From assembly GCA_029212785.1 (NCBI GenBank), contig JARGOG010000012.1:26015-87264 (forward strand): a stretch of DNA of 61,250 bases, in the 5' to 3' direction. Under the pieces are notes generated by a model. It was not told the DNA's origin, made no database searches, and was given only the letters and a program-made list of their open reading frames with translations. Made by a program: the position numbers and the translations under genes. The DNA is from Thalassobaculaceae bacterium. GTDB lineage: Bacteria > Pseudomonadota > Alphaproteobacteria > Thalassobaculales > Thalassobaculaceae. Shown here one piece after another: positions 34,787 to 43,750 of this stretch; the stretch's first letter is position 1, and every line of letters begins with the position of its first letter.

Positions 34787-35899
34787 TCAGGTCACATATT
34801 CCGTGATGGATGTGGCGTCGGAGATTGATACACCGACTAGCTTGATCGTCGTTCCCGAACTCAGCCCCACATAGGTCGAACTGGAGTAGCTCGAAATCGT
34901 GGATATTGAGACTGAGCCAACCAGCTGGAGCTTATCTTCGGAAGTATCGAAATCGTGGATGTAGTCGAAACCTTCGTAGCTGTCCGTGAAGACGAAGCTG
35001 TCGGCGCCGAGATTGCCGTATAGGTCGTCGGAGCCTGAGCCTCCGAAGATGCTGTCGTCATTTTGGCCACCGAAGATGGTGTCCCATCCGTCGCCGCCGT
35101 CGAGAATGTCATTGCCATGGTTGCCGTACAGCAGATCGCTCCCGTCACCGCCGCTGATCGTGTCCCAACCGTCGCGCTGGGCTAGCGGCGATCCGCTCGG
35201 CGTGCCGTCGTTCTGGCCGCCGAAAATCGAGTCCGCGCCATCGGATCCGATGATGTAGTCGACACCCTTGTTGCCATACAGCACGTCGTTTCCGGACCCG
35301 CCGGACAGCGTGTCCTGACCGTCCGCCCCCCACATCGTGTCATTGCCGCTGGAGCCGATCAGGGTGTCGTTGCCGTCGGTACCGGTGGTGTCGGCGTTGG
35401 TCGATCCGACGGCGCCGTACAGCGCCTGGATGACCACGATATCGTAGGAGGTCAGGCCCTGCAGGCCGTTCTCGTAGGTGGCCATGATCGACGAGGTATG
35501 GTCGATATGGTCGAGTCCCAAGGCGTGCCCTGCCTCGTGGATCGCCGTGGTGTAGAAATACGACGTGTCGTAGATGTCCATCGCGATGATCGAGAAGTCG
35601 CCCTCGGCGGATTCCATCACGCCGTCGCCGTCAAAATCGTAGTTCGACGCCCTGCCGAGCGTGCCGCCGTATCCGTCCGGAGCGGAGTCCCAGCCGATAA
35701 CCCAGTCGGCTGACCACGGATTGGAGGTTTCCACGAACGTGATGTTGGCGACCGACGACCATTGCGACATCGCTGTCTCGAAGGTCGACTGGTAGTAGGA
35801 AGAAAAATTATAGCCGCCGAGTGAACTGGCGTTGAACGAATAACTGATGGACTGCCCGAGTTCCCAATATTGGCCGAGATAGTCGGAGCTCAGCGGCAT
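34787..35899 (-). CDS. Serralysin-like M10 metalloprotease with RTX repeats
   Basis: Protein of 370 aa. The zinc motif HEAGHALGLDH sits near residue 141, with a Met-turn SIMATYENG after it. From about 190 the chain has RTX nonapeptides that bind calcium: GGSGNDVLYGN, GGDGSDLLYGN, GGDGWDTIFGG, GGSGSDDLYGN. The C-terminal block YIHDFDTSEDKLQLVG is the usual end of type I secretion substrates. No signal peptide is present, as expected for such export. The chain is shorter than classic serralysins (about 480 aa) and has no clear propeptide. No TolC/HlyBD-type exporter or inhibitor gene is adjacent. GC content looks lower than in neighbours, suggesting acquisition. AAGGGTTG lies upstream of the ATG. 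Confidence 0.88.
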   Translation of the reverse strand: MPLSSDYLGQYWELGQSISYSFNASSLGGYNFSSYYQSTFETAMSQWSSVANITFVETSNPWSADWVIGWDSAPDGYGGTLGRASNYDFDGDGVMESAEGDFSIIAMDIYDTSYFYTTAIHEAGHALGLDHIDHTSSIMATYENGLQGLTSYDIVVIQALYGAVGSTNADTTGTDGNDTLIGSSGNDTMWGADGQDTLSGGSGNDVLYGNKGVDYIIGSDGADSIFGGQNDGTPSGSPLAQRDGWDTISGGDGSDLLYGNHGNDILDGGDGWDTIFGGQNDDSIFGGSGSDDLYGNLGADSFVFTDSYEGFDYIHDFDTSEDKLQLVGSVSISTISSYSSSTYVGLSSGTTIKLVGVSISDATSITEYVT

Positions 35900-36086
35900 C
35901 GTTCAACCCTTAGTACAATAGTGGGTATCGATAGTTCGATCTCTGGGCAAATTTTGGAGAACCAGATTACTCACAAAGATGATCGATACTAGGTGGATAA
36001 TTCAATAGTCGATTGTGTGACTTTTTTCCAAAGCCGGCGTCGGAATGCCCGATGACGCCCGGCCGCATCCCGACTAACCTCCTCCC

Positions 36087-38144
36087 ATGCCGCTCGATAC
36101 AGTTCCTTCCGTCTGCCCCCACGACTGCCCCAGCGCCTGTGCCCTGGAGGTGGAGCGGATCGACCGCAAGACCATCGGCCGCATCCGCGGAGCGTCGGCG
36201 AACGACTACACGGCAGGCGTGATCTGCGCCAAGGTCGCGCGCTATGCCGAGCGGGTGCACCATCCGGACCGGCTGATGCGACCGCTGCTGCGGACCGGCC
36301 CGAAGGGCTCGACCCAGTTCCGCGAGATCTCCTGGGACGAGGCGCTGGACCGGGTCGCCGGTGCCTTTGCCGAGGCGACCGCGAAGCACGGGGCGGAAAC
36401 CGTCTGGCCCTACTATTTCGCCGGGACCATGGGTCTGGTGAACCGCGACGGCATCAACCGTCTGCGCAACGTCATGGGCTATTCCCGCCAGGACGCGAAC
36501 ATCTGCACCACCGTCGTCAAAGCCGGCTGGATCGCCGGGATGGGCGACGTCAAGGGCACCGACCCGCGCGAGATGGCGCAGTCGGACCTGATCATCATGT
36601 GGGGCGGCAATCCGGTCTCCACCCAGGTCAACGTGATGACCCACGTGGCAAGGGCGCGCAAGGAGCGCGGCGCCCATTTCGTCGTGGTCGATCCCTACCG
36701 CACACCGAGCGCGGAGGCGGCGGACGAGCATGTGATGGTGCGCCCCGGCACCGACGGCGCCGTCGCGGCGGCGATCATGCATGTGCTGTTTCGCGACGGC
36801 TACGCCGACCGCGCATACATGGCCCGATATGCCGAGAACGTGGCCGAGCTGGAAACGCATCTCAAATCGCGCGGTCCCGCCTGGGCCGAGACGATCAGCG
36901 GCGTGCCCGCCGCCCAGATCGAGGCGCTTGCCAAACGTTACGGCGAGACCGAGCGGGCCTATATTCGGGTCGGCTACGGCTTCGCGCGCTCGCGCAACGG
37001 GCCGATGCAGGTGCATGCGGTCGCCTGCCTGCCCACGGTCGGCGGCAAGTGGCAGTACGAGGGCGGTGGCGCGCTGTGGAAGGTCGACGGCTACTACAAG
37101 GTCGACAAGTCGCTGATCGAGGCGACCGACCGGCTCGACCCGTCCGTGCGGGTGCTGGACATGTCGCGGATCGGCCCGGTGCTGACCGGCGAGGATGCGG
37201 TCGTGCAGGCCGGGCCGCCGGTCACCGCCATGCTGATCCAAAACACCAATCCCGCCGCCGTCGCCCCCGATACCGGCCGGGTGCTCAAGGGCTTCAACCG
37301 GGATGACCTGTTCGTCGCCGTGCACGAGCAATTCCTGACCGAAACCGCCCGCCATGCCGACGTGGTGCTGCCGGCGACGACCTTCCTGGAGCATGCCGAC
37401 CTCTACACCGCCGGCGGTCATCCGCATCTGGAGGTCCACGACGCGGTGATCGACGCGCCCGGCCAATGCCGCAGCAACCACCGTCTGCTGAACGACCTGA
37501 CGCTCAAGCTCGGCGGCGACCACCCGTCCTGCCACATGAGCGAGGCGGAACTGCTGGACGCCACGCTGAAGAAGTCCGGCTATCCGGGCTTCGCCGAGAT
37601 GGTGGAACGGCGCTGGCTCGATGTCGGTCCCAAGGACGATGCGGACAAGCGGTTCACCGACGGTTTCCCGTCACCATCCGGAAAATTCCGGTTCCGCGCA
37701 GACTGGGCGGCGCTCGGGGCGGCGGGTGCCGGGATCGAGGGCCTGCCCGACCATGTGGATATCATCGACCGGGCGACCGACGAGAAGCCGTTCCGCATGG
37801 TGACGGCGCCGGCGCGCAACTACCTGAACACCTCCTTCACCGAGACCGCGACCAGCCGGAAGCGCGAGGGTCGGCCAACGGTGATGATCCATCCAGACGC
37901 CGGCGCCGATCTTGGCATCGCCGAGGGGGGGCGGGTCCGGCTCGGCAACGAGCAAGGCTCGGTGGTCCTGCACGCCAAGCTGTTCGACGGCGTGCAGACC
38001 GGCACTGTGATCGTCGAATCGGTCTGGCCGAACGCGGCTTTCGAGGAAGGCGTTGGCATCAACCTGCTGACCTCCGCCGACAGCCCGCCGCCGATGGGCG
38101 GGGCGGTGTTCCACGACACCGCAGTGTGGGTGCGGGCAGCTTGA
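36087..38144 (+). CDS. Molybdopterin-dependent oxidoreductase (DMSO reductase family)
   Basis: Protein of 685 aa. The N-terminus has a 4Fe-4S ligand pattern CPHDCPSACALE plus CAKV (C-x2-DC-x3-C...C). The molybdopterin guanine-dinucleotide blocks are IIMWGGNPVSTQ, VVVDPYRTPSAEAADEHVMV and PATTFLEHADLYTAGGHPHLE. The C-terminal dinucleotide-binding domain ends with GVGINLLTSADSPPPMGG. No Tat signal is visible, so the enzyme is probably cytoplasmic. Formate dehydrogenase, sulfoxide or thiosulfate reductase activities all remain possible. There is no small Fe-S or membrane subunit adjacent. It needs the cofactor made by the genes at 53785-56241. It is separated from mipZ by 247 bp. Confidence 0.87.
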   Translation: MPLDTVPSVCPHDCPSACALEVERIDRKTIGRIRGASANDYTAGVICAKVARYAERVHHPDRLMRPLLRTGPKGSTQFREISWDEALDRVAGAFAEATAKHGAETVWPYYFAGTMGLVNRDGINRLRNVMGYSRQDANICTTVVKAGWIAGMGDVKGTDPREMAQSDLIIMWGGNPVSTQVNVMTHVARARKERGAHFVVVDPYRTPSAEAADEHVMVRPGTDGAVAAAIMHVLFRDGYADRAYMARYAENVAELETHLKSRGPAWAETISGVPAAQIEALAKRYGETERAYIRVGYGFARSRNGPMQVHAVACLPTVGGKWQYEGGGALWKVDGYYKVDKSLIEATDRLDPSVRVLDMSRIGPVLTGEDAVVQAGPPVTAMLIQNTNPAAVAPDTGRVLKGFNRDDLFVAVHEQFLTETARHADVVLPATTFLEHADLYTAGGHPHLEVHDAVIDAPGQCRSNHRLLNDLTLKLGGDHPSCHMSEAELLDATLKKSGYPGFAEMVERRWLDVGPKDDADKRFTDGFPSPSGKFRFRADWAALGAAGAGIEGLPDHVDIIDRATDEKPFRMVTAPARNYLNTSFTETATSRKREGRPTVMIHPDAGADLGIAEGGRVRLGNEQGSVVLHAKLFDGVQTGTVIVESVWPNAAFEEGVGINLLTSADSPPPMGGAVFHDTAVWVRAA

Positions 38145-38391
38145 CCCACCGGCGGTCCTGACGACGGGCCTTTCGACACGCTCCGGCCCCGGGGCCGAGG
38201 ATCAGCGCCGCTGCGGCGCCTCAGAGCCTCCTGAAACACCTCCGCGAGCGATACCCCGGACCCCGGCTGAGGGCCGGGAACGAGGAAGAGAGACAGGAAA
38301 GGGTGGTTTCGCGACCCGCACCCCGCGCTTGCACCTCACCCGTTCCGGCTGTAACGAGTCCCCTGCAGAAACCGCATGGAATAAAACCGCC
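38145..38391. other. 247-bp intergenic region with REP-like fragments
   Basis: The part 38165-38285 is a patchwork of short self-complementary pieces (GGCGCCGCAGCGGCGC-type in 38204-38221, and CCCCGGACCCCGGCTGAGGG near 38256-38275) with stem-like CCGG and GGCC runs. It resembles degraded REP-type sequence from the organism's own dispersed repeats. The rest (38290-38391) should hold the mipZ promoter. A longer in-frame reading of mipZ from TTG 38329 has no ribosome-binding site and was not adopted. Confidence 0.45.
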
Positions 38392-39279
38392 GTGGCCGAT
38401 ACCGCCGCCGACACCACCCCCGCGAACGACGCCCTGCCGGGCGAGCCGGCCCATGTCATCGTCGTCGGCTGCGAAAAGGGCGGGTCGGGGAAATCCACCA
38501 CCTCCATGCACCTGACGGTGGCCCTGCTGCGGCTCGGCTACGCGGTCGGCACCCTCGATCTCGATGCGCGGCAGTGGACGCTGACCCGCTACCTCTCGAA
38601 CCGGGCGACGACGATCCAGCGCGAGCAGCGCAAGTTGCCGATGCCGCGCCACTTCTTTCTGGCACCCTCGGAAAAGTCGGTGCGGGAAGAGGCGCGCGCG
38701 GAGGACCGGCAACGCTTCGAGGCGATCCTGGAGAAGTTGCGCGGGATCGTCGATTACGTGGTGATCGACTGCGCGGGTACCGACAGCTACCTCGCCCGGG
38801 TCGCCCATTCCTTCGCCGACACCCTGGTCACGCCGGTGAACGACAGTTTCATCGACCTCGACGTGGTCGCCCATGTGGACGGACAGACCGGCGAGATGGT
38901 GCGGCCCAGCGTCTATGCCGAGATGGTCTGGGATCAGCGCAAGGCCCGCGCCCAGCGTGACGGCGGGTCGATCGACTGGATCGTCATGCGCAACCGGCTC
39001 TCGACCCTGGAGGCGAACAACAAGAAGGAGATGGCCGACGTGCTGACCCGGTTGGCGCGGCGTATCGGCTTCCGGATGGCGCCGGGTTTCAGCGAGCGCG
39101 TGATCTTCCGCGAGCTGTTCCTGCAGGGTCTCACGATGCTCGACATGTTCGACGACCAGGCCCGACCGAACGCCGCCCGTCCGCGCATGTCCCATGTCGC
39201 CGCCCGCCAGGAGGTGCGTGGCCTGATCAACGCGCTGCAGCTTCCGGAGCGCAAGCCCCGGCCGCGCCGCCCGGCCTAG
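38392..39279 (+). CDS. mipZ: MipZ, division-plane positioning ATPase
   Basis: Protein of 295 aa from GTG 38392. The deviant Walker A is EKGGSGKSTT at about 28-37, with LDLDARQWTLTRYL after it, the usual MipZ block containing the Switch-like DARQ. Later blocks VIDCAGTDS, VTPVNDSFIDLDVV and ERVIFRELFLQGLTMLD are also characteristic. MipZ dimerises on ATP at the ParB-bound poles and inhibits FtsZ assembly, so the ring forms at midcell. It is found in most alphaproteobacteria without MinCD. It converges on a GNAT gene and the two stop codons overlap. Confidence 0.92.
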   Translation: MADTAADTTPANDALPGEPAHVIVVGCEKGGSGKSTTSMHLTVALLRLGYAVGTLDLDARQWTLTRYLSNRATTIQREQRKLPMPRHFFLAPSEKSVREEARAEDRQRFEAILEKLRGIVDYVVIDCAGTDSYLARVAHSFADTLVTPVNDSFIDLDVVAHVDGQTGEMVRPSVYAEMVWDQRKARAQRDGGSIDWIVMRNRLSTLEANNKKEMADVLTRLARRIGFRMAPGFSERVIFRELFLQGLTMLDMFDDQARPNAARPRMSHVAARQEVRGLINALQLPERKPRPRRPA

Positions 39280-39776
39280 GTCTCCTCTTCCAGGAACCGC
39301 GAGAACGTCCGGTCCGCCAGCTCGAAATCGGCGGCGGCGAAGCGGCGTGCGCCGATCGCGTCGTAGAATGCCAGCGCCTGGGTGTTGCGCGGATGCGCCT
39401 GCCAGGTGATCCAGTCCCCCTGACGCGCGACTGTGGCCCGGGCCACAGCGGCGAGCAGGGCGCGGGCGATCCCTTTGCGGCGGTGGCCGCGCTCCACGAA
39501 AAGGTCCATCAGCAGCGTTCCCGGCGCACCGCGTCCGACATGGAAACCTTCGTGAAACAACGCGTATCCGATCACGGCGCCATACCATTCGGCGACGATC
39601 GCCGAGAACCGGGCATCCTCCCCGAGACCCCAGCGGACGAGGGATGCGGCGTCCATCGGTGGCGGCGGGGCGCCTTCATGGGCGGAGAGAGCGGCGACCA
39701 TTGCGACCACCCGATCGGCATCGGCCACCTGCATGGGACGGATCCTGAGATCCGGCGTGTCGGTCGCGTCGTGCAT
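39276..39776 (-). CDS. GNAT-family N-acetyltransferase
   Basis: Protein of 166 aa from ATG 39776, fixed by AGGAGAGGAAG upstream; a longer frame extends into the VWA promoter region and was not used. Motif A is LFVERGHRRKGIARALL with the pyrophosphate-binding R-R-K-G-I-A. Motif B is NTQALAFYDAIGAR. The acceptor is unknown. The TAG stop overlaps the convergent mipZ stop by three bases, so the two genes share a 4-bp end. Confidence 0.85.
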   Translation of the reverse strand: MHDATDTPDLRIRPMQVADADRVVAMVAALSAHEGAPPPPMDAASLVRWGLGEDARFSAIVAEWYGAVIGYALFHEGFHVGRGAPGTLLMDLFVERGHRRKGIARALLAAVARATVARQGDWITWQAHPRNTQALAFYDAIGARRFAAADFELADRTFSRFLEEET

Positions 39777-39906
39777 CGCTTCCTCTCCTGCCGCGCCGTC
39801 CCGGTTTTTGACGATGGTGTTGGCATCCGGCGTCGGAGGACCGATCTTAACAGGGGAAGGCGTGCGCCCGCATCCGGGTACGCCGTCACTGGGTAACAGG
39901 CATATC

Positions 39907-40653
39907 ATGGGCACCAAGGAAGACCGCGACCAGAAACTGCCGACCGAGCCCGGCCGGTCGACCGCGGGCGAGGTTTCGACGAAGTCCGAAATCGACGCCT
40001 TTCTGACCACCGTGCGCTCGATGCCGAAACAGGGGCAGGCGGGCCGGCGCGGTCGCCTCGTGTTCGCCTTGGATGCAACCGCCAGCCGGGAACCGACCTG
40101 GGACCGGGCCTGTCACATCCAGGCGGAGATGTTCCATCAGACCGCCACCCTCGGCGGGCTCGACGTCCAACTCGTCTTCTATCGCGGGTTCGGCGAGTGC
40201 AAGGCATCCAAGTGGCACTCCGATCCGGCGGCGCTGGGCAAGGTCATGACCGGGGTGCATTGCCTCGGCGGCCAGACTCAGATCCGCAAGATTCTTCAGC
40301 ACGCGATCAAGGAGACGAAACGCGAGAAGGTCGGCGCGCTGATCTTCGTCGGCGACGCCTTCGAGGAGGATATCGACGCGGTCAGCCATGTCGCGGGCGA
40401 ACTCGGCGTGCTCGGCGTGCCCGCGTTTGTTTTCCATGAAGGCGGCGACCCGCTCGTCGCCCGCGCCTACAAGCAGATCGCCACCCTGACCCGGGGTGCC
40501 TATTGCCCGTTCGATCTGGCAAGCGCGGACCGGCTTCGCGACCTGCTCGCCGCGGTCGCGGTCTACGCCGCGGGCGGGCGCCAGGCGCTGCTGAACTATG
40601 GGGCGGGCCGGGGCGAGGCGGTCAGGCTGCTCACCCGCCAGGTCGGGGGCTGA
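39907..40653 (+). CDS. VWA-domain protein, MIDAS type
   Basis: Protein of 248 aa from ATG 39907. The von Willebrand factor A domain starts at about 50: LVFALDATASREP, giving the MIDAS DxTxS, then GGQTQIRK and LIFVGDAFEEDIDAVSH for the other metal ligands. A single VWA domain with no signal peptide suggests a cytoplasmic binding or scaffold function. The DnaJ-like membrane protein gene follows 3 bp later, so the two are one transcript and may act as a chaperone unit. The galU-ugd-phosphomannomutase genes follow. The upstream gap is about 130 bp. Confidence 0.82.
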   Translation: MGTKEDRDQKLPTEPGRSTAGEVSTKSEIDAFLTTVRSMPKQGQAGRRGRLVFALDATASREPTWDRACHIQAEMFHQTATLGGLDVQLVFYRGFGECKASKWHSDPAALGKVMTGVHCLGGQTQIRKILQHAIKETKREKVGALIFVGDAFEEDIDAVSHVAGELGVLGVPAFVFHEGGDPLVARAYKQIATLTRGAYCPFDLASADRLRDLLAAVAVYAAGGRQALLNYGAGRGEAVRLLTRQVGG

Positions 40654-40656
40654 CGG

Positions 40657-41358
40657 GTGGCTTATGCGGTTCTCGCCCTGTGCCTCGTCGCCGGTCTCGG
40701 TCTGATGGGGCGGTGGCTGCTGAACGCCGAGCCGCGCGATATTCTGCGGGCGGCCAGATGGCTCGGGGGGGCCTTGGCGATCGGCTTGGCGCTGTTCGTG
40801 CTGTTGCGCGGCAGACTGGAGTGGCTGATCTATATCGCCCCCTTCGCGCTGCCATTCCTGGTGCGTGGTGGCGCGATTCTGCGGGCGTTGCGCAATGCCG
40901 CCAAGATGTCGCGCGGACCCAGCCCCGGCCAGAGTAGCGACGTGCGGACCCGTTGGCTCGCCATGACCCTGGATCACGACAGCGGCACGATGGACGGGGA
41001 GGTTCTGCGGGGTCCGTTCGTCGGACGCCGGCTCTCGGACCTCGCGCCGGAGGAACTGGCCGAACTGGCCCATGAACTCGACGGCGATACCGAATCCCGT
41101 CAGGTGTTCGATGCTTGGATCGAGCGGATGGGAGCCGACATGGGAGGAGCGGAAGCGCCGCCGGGAGCGGCTGACGCGTCGGCGATGACGCCGGCCCGCG
41201 CCCGTGAGATCCTCGGTGTGGCGGAGGAAGCGGATGAGAAGGAAATCCGCGAGGCGCACCGCCGTCTGATGCTGGCAAACCACCCGGATCGGGGCGGCTC
41301 GTCCTGGCTGGCGGCCGAGATAAATCGGGCCAAGGACGTGCTGCTCGGACGTCGCTGA
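40657..41358 (+). CDS. Membrane-anchored DnaJ-domain protein
   Basis: Protein of 233 aa with a GTG start. Two or three hydrophobic helices occupy residues 1-75 ([29 protein letters not shown] and [13 protein letters not shown]). From about 175 the protein is a J domain of the DjlA or TIM14 type: [24 protein letters not shown] with the HPD signature, and [12 protein letters not shown]. The middle part, 95-165, contains acidic and polar residues. J domains stimulate DnaK-type ATPases, so this could recruit the chaperone to the inner membrane. It is translationally linked to the VWA gene. Substrate unknown. Confidence 0.85.
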   Translation: MAYAVLALCLVAGLGLMGRWLLNAEPRDILRAARWLGGALAIGLALFVLLRGRLEWLIYIAPFALPFLVRGGAILRALRNAAKMSRGPSPGQSSDVRTRWLAMTLDHDSGTMDGEVLRGPFVGRRLSDLAPEELAELAHELDGDTESRQVFDAWIERMGADMGGAEAPPGAADASAMTPARAREILGVAEEADEKEIREAHRRLMLANHPDRGGSSWLAAEINRAKDVLLGRR

Positions 41359-41454
41359 CAGCGGTGCCGCTTGCGGAAGGACTTGGCATTGCGCGATAAA
41401 CCCCCAACTCAACGGCACATCCCGCCTAACCGATATCCCGATTGTGAGGAGACG

Positions 41455-42324
41455 ATGCCTGTACCCGTCCGTAAGGCCATTTTCCCTGTGGGAGGTCTTG
41501 GCACCCGCTTTCTGCCGGCCACCAAGTCGATGCCGAAGGAGATGCTCACCGTCGTCGACAAGCCGCTGATCCAGTATGCCGTGGAAGAGGCCCGCGAGGC
41601 CGGCATCGAGGAGCTGATCTTCGTAACTGGCCGCGGCAAGAGCGCGATCGAGGACCATTTCGACGTCGCCTACGAGCTCGAGGACATGCTGACCTCGCGC
41701 AAGAAGACGGGCGCGCTGAAGCTGCTGAGCGCCACGATCCCGGCGCCGGGCAGTACGGCCTTCACGCGCCAGCAGGAACCGCTGGGCCTCGGTCACGCGG
41801 TGTGGTGCGGGCGTAACTTCGTCGGTTCCGAGCCGGTGGCCGTCCTGCTCGCCGATGACCTGATCCTGTCGGAGCCGGGGTGCCTCAAGCAGATGATCGA
41901 GGCCTATAACGAGGTTGGCGGCAACATGGTCGCCGTAATGGAAGTCGAGCGCGATGCGATCTCGGCCTATGGCGTGGTCACACCGGGCGAGGTGAACGGC
42001 AATCTGGTCGAGGTCCGCGGCCTGGTCGAGAAGCCGAAGCCGGAAGATGCGCCGTCGAACTATGCCGTCATTGGCCGCTACATCCTGCAGCCGAAGGTCT
42101 TCGAGGACCTGGGGCGCATGGAGAAGGGGGCCGGCGGAGAGATCCAACTGACCGACGCCATGGCCCGTCAACTCGGCCTGCAGCCCTTCAATGGTGTCTT
42201 GTTCGAGGGTAAACGGTTCGACTGCGGCAACAAGGTCGGCTTCCTGGAAGCGAACCTTGCTTTCGCGCTGGCCCGCGACGATATGCGGGATGATATCCGG
42301 GCGTTCCTCAAGGACTACGTCTAG
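41455..42324 (+). CDS. galU: UTP-glucose-1-phosphate uridylyltransferase
   Basis: Protein of 289 aa from ATG 41455, fixed by GAGGAGA upstream. The nucleotide-binding start VRKAIFPVGGLGTRFLPATKSMPKE is diagnostic (quoted here only as VGGLGTRFLPATKS). Other blocks are VDKPLIQYAVEEA, GLGHAVWCGRNFVG, VLLADDLIL and EIQLTDAM. It makes UDP-glucose and pyrophosphate from UTP and glucose-1-phosphate. It is the first of three sugar-nucleotide genes and leads to ugd across a 20-bp palindrome. The product supports surface polysaccharide and probably UDP-glucuronate. Confidence 0.95.
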   Translation: MPVPVRKAIFPVGGLGTRFLPATKSMPKEMLTVVDKPLIQYAVEEAREAGIEELIFVTGRGKSAIEDHFDVAYELEDMLTSRKKTGALKLLSATIPAPGSTAFTRQQEPLGLGHAVWCGRNFVGSEPVAVLLADDLILSEPGCLKQMIEAYNEVGGNMVAVMEVERDAISAYGVVTPGEVNGNLVEVRGLVEKPKPEDAPSNYAVIGRYILQPKVFEDLGRMEKGAGGEIQLTDAMARQLGLQPFNGVLFEGKRFDCGNKVGFLEANLAFALARDDMRDDIRAFLKDYV

Positions 42325-42335
42325 CGGCTTCTGAG

Positions 42336-42355
42336 GGTCCGGCGGCCGCCGGACC
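42336..42355 (+). terminator. Perfect 20-bp palindrome between galU and ugd
   Basis: GGTCCGGCGG is followed directly by its reverse complement CCGCCGGACC, giving an extended hairpin or cruciform-prone site with no loop bases set aside. It sits 12 bp past the galU stop. No T-run follows, so an attenuator, partial terminator or protein-binding site are all possible. Confidence 0.5.
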
Positions 42356-42375
42356 GTGGGGACAGGGAGACTTCG

Positions 42376-43719
42376 ATGCGCATTGCGATGATCGGCACGG
42401 GCTATGTGGGCCTCGTTACCGGCGCGTGTTTTTCCGAGTTCGGTGTCGATGTGGTCTGCGTCGACAAGGACGCGGAGAAGATCCGACGCCTTCAGGCCGG
42501 CGAAATCCCGATCTTCGAGCCCGGGCTGGATGATCTGGTCGCCAACAACGTCAAGGCCGGGCGCCTGTCCTTCACCACCGATCTCGCCGAGGGCATGAAG
42601 GGGTGCGACGCGGTGTTCATCGCCGTCGGCACGCCCAGCCGGCGCGGGGACGGGCACGCGGATCTGAGTTACGTCTACGCCGCCGCCGCCGAGATCGCCG
42701 ACAACATGGACGGTTATACGGTGGTCGTGACCAAATCGACGGTCCCGGTCGGAACCGGCCGCGAGGTCGAGCGGGTCATCCGCGAGCGTCGGCCCGACGG
42801 CGATTTCGACGTCTGCTCGAATCCGGAGTTTCTGCGCGAGGGTGCGGCGATCAATGACTTCATGCGCCCGGACCGCGTCGTCATCGGCGCCGGCAGCGAC
42901 CGGTCGCGCGAGGTGATGCGCCAACTCTATCGGCCGCTCTTCCTGATCGAGACCCCGATCGTCTTCACCGAGCTGGAGACGAGCGAGATGATCAAGTACG
43001 CGGCCAATACCTTCCTGGCGACCAAGATCACTTTCATCAACGAGATCGCGGATCTCTGCGAGCGGGTCGGTGCCGACGTCCATGACGTGGCCAAGGGGAT
43101 CGGGCTCGATGGCCGGATCGGGAGGAAGTTCCTGCATCCGGGCCCCGGCTATGGTGGTTCGTGCTTCCCCAAGGACACGCTCGCCCTGGTCAAGACGGCC
43201 CAGGATTACGGCTCGCCGTTGCGCATCATCGAGACCGTCGTCGACGTCAACGCCCAGCGCAAGCGGGCCATGGCCGACCGGATCATCGCCGCCTGCGGTG
43301 GGTCGGTTGCCGGCAAGACCGTTGCCATGCTGGGGCTGACCTTCAAGCCCAATACCGACGACATGCGCGACAGTCCCTCCCTCGACATCGTGCCAGAACT
43401 GCTCAAGGCCGGCGCCATCGTGCGCGGCTACGACCCGGAGGGCATGGACGAAGCGGCCAAGCTGCTGCCCGACATCACGTATTGTCAGAGCGCCTATGAG
43501 GCGATGGACGGTGCCGATGTGGTCGCCATCGTCACCGAGTGGAACCAGTTCCGCGCGCTGGACATCAACCGGATCAAGTCGCTGCTCAAGGCGCCGGTGA
43601 TGGTCGATCTGCGCAACGTCTACGACCCCGACGAGATGCGCGCCGCCGGGTTCAGCTACACCTGCATCGGTCGCGGCACCGGGCGGGATCGGACGGCGGC
43701 AAACGAGGCGGCCCAGTGA
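42376..43719 (+). CDS. ugd: UDP-glucose 6-dehydrogenase
   Basis: Protein of 447 aa. The NAD-binding motif is [19 protein letters not shown]. The catalytic Cys lies in [16 protein letters not shown], and [26 protein letters not shown] and [15 protein letters not shown] are all family blocks. It oxidises UDP-glucose twice with NAD to give UDP-glucuronate. It follows galU after 51 bp and precedes the phosphomannomutase gene after 31 bp, so the trio forms one route to acidic polysaccharides. Confidence 0.96.
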   Translation: MRIAMIGTGYVGLVTGACFSEFGVDVVCVDKDAEKIRRLQAGEIPIFEPGLDDLVANNVKAGRLSFTTDLAEGMKGCDAVFIAVGTPSRRGDGHADLSYVYAAAAEIADNMDGYTVVVTKSTVPVGTGREVERVIRERRPDGDFDVCSNPEFLREGAAINDFMRPDRVVIGAGSDRSREVMRQLYRPLFLIETPIVFTELETSEMIKYAANTFLATKITFINEIADLCERVGADVHDVAKGIGLDGRIGRKFLHPGPGYGGSCFPKDTLALVKTAQDYGSPLRIIETVVDVNAQRKRAMADRIIAACGGSVAGKTVAMLGLTFKPNTDDMRDSPSLDIVPELLKAGAIVRGYDPEGMDEAAKLLPDITYCQSAYEAMDGADVVAIVTEWNQFRALDINRIKSLLKAPVMVDLRNVYDPDEMRAAGFSYTCIGRGTGRDRTAANEAAQ

Positions 43720-43750
43720 CGGGCGCCGACAGGTAGCCGGGCCCGCCGAC

